From positions 1,488,001 through 1,552,000 of the forward strand of contig OZ248539.1 in NCBI GenBank assembly GCA_965234685.1: a stretch of DNA of 64,000 nucleotides, given 5' to 3'. The notes below the pieces were generated by a model that had not been told where the DNA came from, did no database searches, and saw only the letters and a program-made list of their open reading frames with translations. This document shows, one piece after another, positions 33,746-40,971 of this stretch. The stretch's first letter is position 1, and every line of letters starts with the position of its first letter. Source of the stretch: Fimbriimonas planktonicus. Its GTDB lineage: Bacteria > Armatimonadota > Fimbriimonadia > Fimbriimonadales > Fimbriimonadaceae. The translations under genes and the position numbers were made by a program.

Positions 33746-34669
33746 ATGAAAACTCTACAAACCCTCATTCTTCTCGGAGCAACCGTTGCTAGTGCAAATG
33801 CTGCTGACATCGTCGATACCGCCGTAAAAGCTGGAAACTTCAAAACCCTTGTCGCCGCCGTCCAGAAGGCCGGGTTGGAATCGAGCCTCCGCAAAGGCAA
33901 CAACCTCACCGTGTTCGCTCCAACTGACGCCGCTTTCGCCGCGCTTCCAAAGGGCACACTTGAGAAGCTCATCCAGCCAAACAACAAAGGCGCGCTGACC
34001 CAGATTCTCACCTTCCACGTTTTGCCAAAGGAAGTCCTCGGCGCAAACCTTGATCGAGTCAAATCCAAAACAAGCTTCGACACCCTCAACGGCGCGAGCC
34101 TGAACTTTGAGAAGCGCGGTTCAAAGATCGGAAACGCCCGCATTGTCACGAGAGACATCCTCACCGATAACGGCGTCATCCACGTCATTGATGCCGTTCT
34201 TCTTCCTCCAAACCTGCCGAAACTCAACGAAGCTCCAGACACGGAAGCACGAGAAAGCAGCAACCTCGTCGAAGTCGCGCAAGGTGCCGGTCAATTCAAA
34301 ACCCTCATCAAGGCCGTGGAAGCCGCTGGCTTAGCCAGAACGCTGATGGGCGATGGTCCATTCACCGTCTTTGCCCCAACCGATGAAGCATTTGCAAAGC
34401 TCGGTCACACGGTCTCTGACCTGCTCAAGCCTCAAAATCGAGACACCCTCACTAGCATTCTCACCTATCACGTTTTGCCCACCGAAGTCCTCGCCGCAAA
34501 CGTGCTTCGACTCCAAGACGGTGCCCATGTAAAGACCGTCAATGGCAAGACCGTTAGAATCCGAAACAAAGGCACCCTCCGGGTGAACAACAGCCGGATC
34601 ATCGCCACGGACGTTCTTGCCAGCAACGGCGTGATCCACGTGATCGACGCAGTCCTGATGCCTCACTGA
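33746..34669 (+). CDS. Exported protein with two fasciclin (FAS1) domains
   Basis: 307 residues from ATG 33746, with a signal peptide (MKTLQTLILLGATVASANA). Two FAS1 repeats follow, about residues 20-155 and 172-305. Each has LTVFAPTDAAFAALP / FTVFAPTDEAFAKLG, then LTFHVLP / LTYHVLP and a closing DNGVIHVIDAVLLP / SNGVIHVIDAVLMP. FAS1 domains mediate surface adhesion. The frame runs 13 codons upstream, but the leader fits the later ATG and the upstream part falls in the hairpins. Confidence 0.92.
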   Translation: MKTLQTLILLGATVASANAADIVDTAVKAGNFKTLVAAVQKAGLESSLRKGNNLTVFAPTDAAFAALPKGTLEKLIQPNNKGALTQILTFHVLPKEVLGANLDRVKSKTSFDTLNGASLNFEKRGSKIGNARIVTRDILTDNGVIHVIDAVLLPPNLPKLNEAPDTEARESSNLVEVAQGAGQFKTLIKAVEAAGLARTLMGDGPFTVFAPTDEAFAKLGHTVSDLLKPQNRDTLTSILTYHVLPTEVLAANVLRLQDGAHVKTVNGKTVRIRNKGTLRVNNSRIIATDVLASNGVIHVIDAVLMPH

Positions 34670-34679
34670 TAACCTCGAT

Positions 34680-34707
34680 GGCCCTGACCGCGACCAAAGT
34701 CAGGGCC
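34680..34707. terminator. Hairpin between convergent genes
   Basis: GGCCCTGAC and GTCAGGGCC form a perfect 9-base stem with a 10-base loop. It lies 11 bases after the fasciclin gene and 16 bases beyond the end of the convergent gene at 34723. No T-run is present. Confidence 0.6.
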
Positions 34708-34722
34708 GTGTCCAAATGATTC

Positions 34723-35232
34723 TTAGGGCAACAAAGGATTCTCACGGAACTCGAAGCGCAGTTCACGCACCAGAGAAACTCGAAATCCACAATCCCGACC
34801 GGCTAACTCGCGAAGAACGCGTTTCATCTCTGCAAAGCGAAGCCGGACGTTTTCCTTCCGTAAGACCTCACGAACTGATTGAAGGTCTGATTCCTCCACG
34901 GCTAGTGAAGGAAAACTCATTTCAATTACTGAACTTGCAATCTCTTGTTCCACCTTCGCCAGAAGAAGGATCGGATAAAGCCATCGATTTGCAGCCTCAT
35001 GACTAGGAGCCGAGATCAAGGCACAACAAATCGCCATAAACGCGTACGAGTAACTCCCTAGGTTGGCATACTCCTTTGCCAACTCAAACGCAATCACATG
35101 ATCGGGATGCCGGGCGAGGTGAGACAACTGGTAGCAATGGATCGCATCAGCCTCAAACCCACGTTGAGACAACTCTTTGGCCGCGTAATATAGATCCCGA
35201 CTTCCATCCTCAAGTCCGTTAAGCATCGGCAT
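34723..35232 (-). CDS. Hypothetical helical-repeat protein
   Basis: 169 residues, soluble. The N-terminal 75 residues have TPR-like character (DLYYAAKELSQRGFEADAIHCYQ, shown only for its helix pattern, then FELAKEYANLGSYSYAF). The C-terminal half is basic and helical (LRKENVRLRFAEMKRVLREL). No firm family. It lies alone between the fasciclin and pirin genes. Confidence 0.6.
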   Translation of the reverse strand: MPMLNGLEDGSRDLYYAAKELSQRGFEADAIHCYQLSHLARHPDHVIAFELAKEYANLGSYSYAFMAICCALISAPSHEAANRWLYPILLLAKVEQEIASSVIEMSFPSLAVEESDLQSVREVLRKENVRLRFAEMKRVLRELAGRDCGFRVSLVRELRFEFRENPLLP

Positions 35233-35270
35233 TGCTCCTTGCCATGGTCGTCACCAATTTCCGAGCCGCC

Positions 35271-36107
35271 CTAATCTGGAAAAGTCCCCGCCGCAATCTG
35301 ATCGACCGCCTCCGCCATCTGATCCGCCGTGTTCAAAACAACTGACCGGTACTGCATCACCGGCTCATTGAGCGGCTTCGCCGCAAACAAGACGACATCG
35401 GCAGAACTTTCCAAGGCTCGAATTTCTACTTCATCCGCTGAACCCAAAACCCCGAGCTGAGCTTCTTCCAAGATTCGATCGCCCGAACCAAAACTTCCCC
35501 GCGCCGCATAGGCACCGCCGGAATAGCCCGCCGGGATCGGAATCAAAACGCTTGCAGCAGGGCTAAGGTGAATATGCAAGACCAAAGGATGCACCGCGAT
35601 CCCGTCTAGCACGCCAAAAACTCCCGCGTATTCCCCGGCAATCACGCGAACCGATCCACCCGGAATGTCCACAACCGGAATCTCCGCCGCCGACTTCGCC
35701 AAGTAACTCGGAGAGACAAACTTCTGGCTCGCCGGCAAATTGAACCAAAGTTGAATCGAATCATTGCCGTCCGCATGACCAACCAACATCTCGGAATGCC
35801 AGATGCCCGCACCCGCCGTCATCCATTGCACGTCTCCTGCCGAAATCGTATCGTCGTTGCCAATCGAGTCTCGGTGGTTCACTTGTCCGCGCAGGACGAT
35901 CGTTAGGGTCTCAATTCCGCGGTGTGGGTGACGTGGAAACCCTACCGACTCAGAGCCCTCACCCGCCGGAACCGTGAGGTGATCCAGCAATAGAAAAGGA
36001 TCAAGCATGATCAGCCGTTCGCTACCAATGCTGCGGCGAATCCGCACTCCTTCTGCCTCGGCGGCTTCGATAGGCAAGGCGACAAAGGCAATTTCGATCG
36101 GTTTCAT
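35271..36107 (-). CDS. Pirin family protein
   Basis: 278 residues from ATG 36107. A bicupin of the pirin family, with the iron-binding motif FPRHPHRGIETLTIVLRG in the N-terminal cupin and WMTAGAGIWHSEM next. IQLWFNLPASQKFVSPSYL and the C-terminal LFAAKPLNEPVMQYRSVV also match. Bacterial pirins are mostly quercetinase-like dioxygenases or regulators. The longer frame to 36206 adds a non-conserved basic stretch and was not used. Confidence 0.9.
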   Translation of the reverse strand: MKPIEIAFVALPIEAAEAEGVRIRRSIGSERLIMLDPFLLLDHLTVPAGEGSESVGFPRHPHRGIETLTIVLRGQVNHRDSIGNDDTISAGDVQWMTAGAGIWHSEMLVGHADGNDSIQLWFNLPASQKFVSPSYLAKSAAEIPVVDIPGGSVRVIAGEYAGVFGVLDGIAVHPLVLHIHLSPAASVLIPIPAGYSGGAYAARGSFGSGDRILEEAQLGVLGSADEVEIRALESSADVVLFAAKPLNEPVMQYRSVVLNTADQMAEAVDQIAAGTFPD

Positions 36108-36267
36108 CTTGTCCCTTACGTTACAACATCCTACCGGCCACCAAGACATTGACAACCACCTTTTGAGACGGTATACATCACTCCGAGCGTTGCCAGCCGG
36201 GGCCACGAATTTTGACGCTCGAATCGTCTCCTTTTGCCGTCTTCACTTCCCAGTTAGGAGCCCATAA

Positions 36268-38454
36268 ATGGATACCGCGCCCGCACTGCGCACCGGGGAT
36301 GCCCCCCTCTCAAGTTCAGAAACCCTCATCGAGCTCATCGGAGACTTTGCCGAAAACGGCCGCTTCGGCAGCCGGACCCTCATCGTCGATGCCACCCAAG
36401 TTCGCGTCTTGGAAACCGGCGGCGCGGTCTCGTTCCAAATTCCCATCGCCGATATTAAGAGCGCCCGCAACGAGCCGCTCGTCGGCGGCGGTCGCCTAGA
36501 AGTCACCACCAAAACCGGTGAAATCCTCCCGATCATCTCGTACTCCCTCACCGTTGCGGCGAAGTTCAGCGAAGCCGCGCGCGGTATCGAGCAATTGGCG
36601 AAGGGCGAACCGCTCTCCATCAACCTCAAACAAGAACGCCTTCGTTGCGCCAAGTGCAATCGCCTGCTTCCCGAGAAGGACGGAGTCTGCCCTGCATGCG
36701 TTAACCGCGGTCGAACGATGCTCCGCATCGGAAAGTTCCTCCACCCGTACACGAAGCAAGCGCTCCTTCTCACTTTCATTTCGCTGCTCACCACGATCCT
36801 TAACCTGCTGCCACCTATGATTCAAGGGCAGTTGATTGACCGCGTGTTGCAAAAGCATGAAGAGCTTCCAATGCTGTGGCAGCTAATGGGCGCCTGGCTC
36901 GGCGTTCTCGTTGTGAACTCTGGCCTTCAGATTCTCAACGGCCGAACCATTAGCTTCCTCGCTGGCTCCATCGCCGCCGACCTGCGAGCCGCGGTGTATC
37001 GCTCGATTGAGTTCTTACAGCTCAGCTTCTTCGATAAGAAGCAGGTCGGTGCGATCGCCTCGCGCGTCACCAGCGATACCGACCGCGTTTGGGGCTTCCT
37101 TGTAGAAGGCGTTCCCTACCTGCTCCTTAATGGCCTCACCCTCATCGGGATCATGGGCTTCCTCTTCTGGACAAATGCCTTCCTGGCCGCCTGCATCCTG
37201 GCCCCGGTGCCCGTCATCCTGGGAATCGGTGCCTTCTTCTGGAAGCCGATGTCCCAGATGTTCCATCGCGTCGGACAGAAGTGGGCCCGGTTCCATACCC
37301 ACCTCAACGAATCGCTCCACGGCATCCGCGTCGTAAAGGCCTTTGCCAACGAAGACAAGGAGTACAGCAAATTCCGAGATCGAAACTACGAACTCCGCGA
37401 TGCCGGTGTTCAGGCCGATACACGCTGGCACACCATCTTCGGCGCGATGACCTTCTTCACCGCCCTGGGCGGACTCATCTGCTGGACCGTCGGCGGGTAC
37501 ATGGTCTATGATCGCCAACTCACCCTAGGTGAGTTCTGGCGTATCAACGCCTTCCTGCAGTTGGTGTATGGACCGCTCATGTGGTTCTCCGCCATCAACC
37601 AGTGGTTCAGCCGTGCGATGGCCGGTGCCGACCGAATCTTCGAAATCATCGACACCGAAGCCGAAAACTACGGCGACCTCGGTAAGAAGATGGACATCAG
37701 TGGTCAGGTCAAGTTCGAAAACGTCCGCTTTGGCTACGACAAATCGAACCCGGTTCTAAAAGGAATCGACTTCACCGCCGAAGCCGGCGAAATGATCGGC
37801 CTCGTCGGAAAGTCCGGCGCTGGAAAGTCCACCACCATCAACCTCATCTGTCGCTTCTACGAACCCGACGCGGGCATCATCAAGATCGACGGCATCGACT
37901 ATCGCGACATCTCGCTGCAAGACCTGCGCCGCCAAATCGGCATCGTCTTGCAGGAACCGTTCCTGTTCAACGGCACGATCGCCGAGAACATCGCCTACGG
38001 GAAACCGGGTGCATCGCTCGATGAAATCATCGAAGCCGCCCGGGCCGCAAACGCTCACAACTTCATTCTCTCAAAGCCAGATGGCTACGACAGCATGGTC
38101 GGCGAGCGAGGAGCAAAACTATCCGGAGGCGAGCGCCAGCGCGTTTCCATCGCCCGTGCCATCCTGCACAACCCCCGCATCCTCATCCTCGACGAAGCCA
38201 CGTCTTCCGTCGACGTGGAAACGGAAAAGCAGATTCAAGAAGCCATCGGACGCCTCATCAAGGGGCGAACAACCTTTGCGATCGCCCACCGTCTTTCCAC
38301 CCTACGAAACGCAAATCGCCTCATCGTTCTCGATAAAGGCGAGATTGCAGAAATCGGTACCCACGAAGAATTGATGGACAAGAAGGGAGCGTTCTACACC
38401 TTGGTAGAAACGCAAACCGCCATTAACGAAATCATCGGGCTCGGAAGTGTGTAG
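36268..38454 (+). CDS. ABC exporter with PH-like domain and zinc ribbon at the N-terminus
   Basis: 728 residues. Residues about 30-110 look like a small beta-barrel (PH-like: GSRTLIVDATQVRVLE and later GGRLEVTTKTGEILPI). Residues 127-144 form a zinc ribbon (CAKC...CPAC). A six-helix ABC exporter domain starts near 160, then the ATPase: Walker A GKSGAGKS (about 513), signature LSGGERQRVS and Walker B ILILDEA (about 640). The gene precedes a small protein and a DUF1854 protein. NCBI annotation associates DUF1854 and a related exporter with cyanophycin metabolism in other bacteria (recalled). The cargo is unknown. Confidence 0.9.
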   Translation: MDTAPALRTGDAPLSSSETLIELIGDFAENGRFGSRTLIVDATQVRVLETGGAVSFQIPIADIKSARNEPLVGGGRLEVTTKTGEILPIISYSLTVAAKFSEAARGIEQLAKGEPLSINLKQERLRCAKCNRLLPEKDGVCPACVNRGRTMLRIGKFLHPYTKQALLLTFISLLTTILNLLPPMIQGQLIDRVLQKHEELPMLWQLMGAWLGVLVVNSGLQILNGRTISFLAGSIAADLRAAVYRSIEFLQLSFFDKKQVGAIASRVTSDTDRVWGFLVEGVPYLLLNGLTLIGIMGFLFWTNAFLAACILAPVPVILGIGAFFWKPMSQMFHRVGQKWARFHTHLNESLHGIRVVKAFANEDKEYSKFRDRNYELRDAGVQADTRWHTIFGAMTFFTALGGLICWTVGGYMVYDRQLTLGEFWRINAFLQLVYGPLMWFSAINQWFSRAMAGADRIFEIIDTEAENYGDLGKKMDISGQVKFENVRFGYDKSNPVLKGIDFTAEAGEMIGLVGKSGAGKSTTINLICRFYEPDAGIIKIDGIDYRDISLQDLRRQIGIVLQEPFLFNGTIAENIAYGKPGASLDEIIEAARAANAHNFILSKPDGYDSMVGERGAKLSGGERQRVSIARAILHNPRILILDEATSSVDVETEKQIQEAIGRLIKGRTTFAIAHRLSTLRNANRLIVLDKGEIAEIGTHEELMDKKGAFYTLVETQTAINEIIGLGSV

Positions 38455-38607
38455 TAGTGTTTTGGTCCTAATGATGGTTTGCATCAAGGGCCAAAGCACG
38501 GTACTATCTCATCGTCAAAAGTCAGGCAATGTTGCCAATTGACTGCAAACTGGCTACGAAGCCTAACGACGCAAGCGGTTCTGAAGCAAGAACCTGAGGT
38601 GAACAAA

Positions 38608-38673
38608 ATGATCAAGTTAATGAAAATTGAATTCAACCCCCTCGCGCGTCGGTCCGATCGCGCGAAACTCTAA
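38608..38673 (+). CDS. Possible 21-residue leader peptide
   Basis: A short frame with an AGGTG site six bases ahead of ATG 38608, encoding a basic peptide (MIKLMKIEFNPLARRSDRAK). Its second half lies in a GC-rich inverted repeat (CGCGCG...CGCGCG, about 38645-38665). It ends 16 bases before the likely TTG start of the next gene. It could be a translated leader controlling that gene, or chance. The rest of the 38455-38689 gap shows nothing else definite. Confidence 0.35.
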   Translation: MIKLMKIEFNPLARRSDRAKL

Positions 38674-38689
38674 CCCAACTCGCACGATT

Positions 38690-39067
38690 TTGACGGAAAC
38701 ACTTAACAAACCCGAACCCACTTTGACGTCTGCCCTGACCGAAAGTCAGGCGATCCCATATCCGCTCCGTGCACGGCCCATCGCCGCTGCGCTGAGATCA
38801 CAAAGAGCATACGAAGGTCTGCTCGCCATGCTCGGCATCGCCGTGGTAAAACGAGCCGAAGGGGCATACATCCGACTCGAAGCCCGGCTGAATGATCGAA
38901 CGATCGCCGAACTTCTGCTGGATGTCACCCCTGGCCAGCCAAGGATTGGCGCACCTATCGTCGACCCAGACTTCGAGAGATGCGGACTAGAGCAAGGGCT
39001 CCGTGCCCATGCCCTCCGCCTTCTTTCGAGCTCGGGCGAGCGATGGGTAGAACTCATTCAGAACTGA
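38690..39067 (+). CDS. Small protein between ABC exporter and DUF1854 gene
   Basis: 125 residues if begun at TTG 38690 (MTETLNKPEPTLTSALTESQ); an earlier TTG at 38627 is possible. The sequence is soluble with a basic core (PLRARPIAAALRSQRAYEGL). A strand-like region, YIRLEARLNDRTIAELLLDV, follows. Not recognised. It is 7 bases from the DUF1854 gene, so the two are probably one operon with the exporter. Confidence 0.6.
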   Translation: MTETLNKPEPTLTSALTESQAIPYPLRARPIAAALRSQRAYEGLLAMLGIAVVKRAEGAYIRLEARLNDRTIAELLLDVTPGQPRIGAPIVDPDFERCGLEQGLRAHALRLLSSSGERWVELIQN

Positions 39068-39074
39068 GAAAGCC

Positions 39075-39545
39075 ATGACTCCGCAAACCATTCGCCTCTT
39101 TCACGAACCCAAAGACCGCCTCCGCCTAACTGCGGAGGACCGGTCCTTTGTAACCGTTAAGCCAGTCTGGTCGGCACCACTGAGTCACCCAACGAAGTAC
39201 CTCTCTTTGATGAACGGAAAAGGAGAAGAGATCCTCCTCGTGCCAAACCTCGAAGACCTCAATCCAGAGAGCCTTAAGGCCGCTAACGAAGAACTCGCCC
39301 GCCGTTACTTAACTGCCCAAGTCCAAACGATTCTCGACGCACGAACTGAATTCGGCGCAACGTACTGGACCGTGGAGACCGAACGTGGCACACGAGAACT
39401 GGTGACCCAATCGCTCCAAGAAAACGCCCAGTGGCTCTCCCCAACCCACCTCATGCTCATCGATGTGGACGGAAATCGCTTTGAGTTAAGCGATATCAAC
39501 GCCCTCGACGCGAAAAGTCAACAGCTTCTTCACTCAGTAATCTAA
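39075..39545 (+). CDS. DUF1854 family protein
   Basis: 156 residues matching the DUF1854 pattern: RLTAEDRSFVTVKPVWSAPLS, quoted in part, then KYLSLMNGKGEEILLVPNL. A block about ILDARTEFGATYWTVETERG follows, and the ending IDVDGNRFELSDINALDAKSQ is typical. The function is unknown. The family is found next to ABC exporters and in some Betaproteobacteria beside cyanophycin genes, none of which is in this window. ATG 39075 lies 7 bases after the previous gene. Confidence 0.85.
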   Translation: MTPQTIRLFHEPKDRLRLTAEDRSFVTVKPVWSAPLSHPTKYLSLMNGKGEEILLVPNLEDLNPESLKAANEELARRYLTAQVQTILDARTEFGATYWTVETERGTRELVTQSLQENAQWLSPTHLMLIDVDGNRFELSDINALDAKSQQLLHSVI

Positions 39546-39646
39546 GCGCAATTCACCTTCCACCAATCTGACTTCAATGCCAATGATTAAGTCTTTGTTA
39601 AGAATCGCCCCATTTGCAACCTTCGAGTTGTATCCTGAGTAATTCG

Positions 39647-40906
39647 ATGGTGACTCAACCGGAAGCCGAAGCCGCATATCAAGCGGGCGACTACTCAACC
39701 GCCGCGCGGATCTATGCCGAGTTGCTCGCCAAGGAGCCAAATAGCTCCTCCCTGCTGCGTGGCTTTGCCCTATCGCAAGGCCTGCTCGGTAATCACACCG
39801 AAGCCCTAGAGTCCGCCCGCAAGGCCGCCAAAATTCAGCCAGCCGACCCCGAAGTCCGCTATACCTTGGGCTACCTGCTCGGCCTTTCCGGCGATCATCG
39901 CGCCGCCGTGAGTGAGCTCGACACCACGCTCATCCTAAAAACGAACCACGTCCCGGCAAAACTCGCCCTCGTTGCCTCCCTTGTTATGGATGGCGAAGCC
40001 AGCGAAGCCGACGACAAGGAGCATGCCGAACAGGTCCTGAACCGCGCCTACAAAATGGATCAGCGTAACCCGGCCACGGCAAATGCCTACCTACAGTTTC
40101 TCCACCGCACGGGTCAGCGAGGAAAGGTTGTCCGCGAACTCTCCAGCCTGGATGAGTCGATCAAGAGCTTGCCCCCGCTGGTTACCTTCGTTGGCAAAGT
40201 AAAGATGGATCCGCAGTATCAGGCCATCGGCGGTCCTGCCTCGTCGACTCCAATTTCCAGCGTCCCGATTCAGCCGCAAGTCGCAATGCCGCCCATGGGC
40301 GCCAGTCCTCAGCTCTTCGCCGCTGGCAGCACCGCCGCCCCCCTCGCAAGTTCGCCGCAGCAGGCCGCACGGCCACAACAGGTATCGACCGGCCCCACTG
40401 GCCACGTCTACACCGGCAACCAAGCGCCTCAGACGCTGGCAACGATGCCATGCCCGAGCTGCCGTCAGCCCATCATGGCCCACGCCGCCATCTGCCCCCA
40501 CTGCAACTTCCAAAACCGCGCCGTCGGCACCTTCGCCGGCCGCCAAGACGGCCCGGACCACGTGTGGCAAGAAATTGCGTTCAACATCATCTGCGTCATC
40601 TGGGGCCTTGCCGCCGTTTGGGACATCGTCGCCTGGGCGCAAGTGAAGTGGGAACCCGGCTTCTTTGCCGTTGCCGGTCTTTTCGGAGTAGCTCGAGTCG
40701 GAATGTGCATCGGCCTCCTCGTCCGAAACGAGTTCTGCGGCATCTGGGCAAAGTGGGTTCTGTACCTAAACCTGTTTCTTACCGGCATGGGTTTCATCAT
40801 CAGCCTCTTCTCTGGCAACATCTTTGTCATCCTCGTAGGTGCAGCCATGCTCGGCCTAACCGGATTCATGCTCTACCTCCTCAACTTCGTTATGGGCGAC
40901 TATTGA
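39647..40906 (+). CDS. TPR protein with zinc ribbon and C-terminal membrane domain
   Basis: 419 residues from ATG 39647. The first 190 residues are TPR repeats (EAAYQAGDYSTAARIYAELL, then GNHTEALESARKAAKIQP). A Pro/Ala/Ser/Gln-rich linker follows (about 195-275). Next is a zinc ribbon (CPSCRQPIMAHAAICPHC). The end has about four membrane helices (IAFNIICVIWGLAAVWDIVAW onward, given only in part). It probably scaffolds proteins at the membrane. The partner is unknown. It lies 65 bases upstream of clpB but may have its own promoter. Confidence 0.78.
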   Translation: MVTQPEAEAAYQAGDYSTAARIYAELLAKEPNSSSLLRGFALSQGLLGNHTEALESARKAAKIQPADPEVRYTLGYLLGLSGDHRAAVSELDTTLILKTNHVPAKLALVASLVMDGEASEADDKEHAEQVLNRAYKMDQRNPATANAYLQFLHRTGQRGKVVRELSSLDESIKSLPPLVTFVGKVKMDPQYQAIGGPASSTPISSVPIQPQVAMPPMGASPQLFAAGSTAAPLASSPQQAARPQQVSTGPTGHVYTGNQAPQTLATMPCPSCRQPIMAHAAICPHCNFQNRAVGTFAGRQDGPDHVWQEIAFNIICVIWGLAAVWDIVAWAQVKWEPGFFAVAGLFGVARVGMCIGLLVRNEFCGIWAKWVLYLNLFLTGMGFIISLFSGNIFVILVGAAMLGLTGFMLYLLNFVMGDY

Positions 40907-40971
40907 CAAAGGTCCCAATCCTTTGACTCCAATCAAATAAGGTCACTTGAGCCTGTTACACTAATGTCCAT

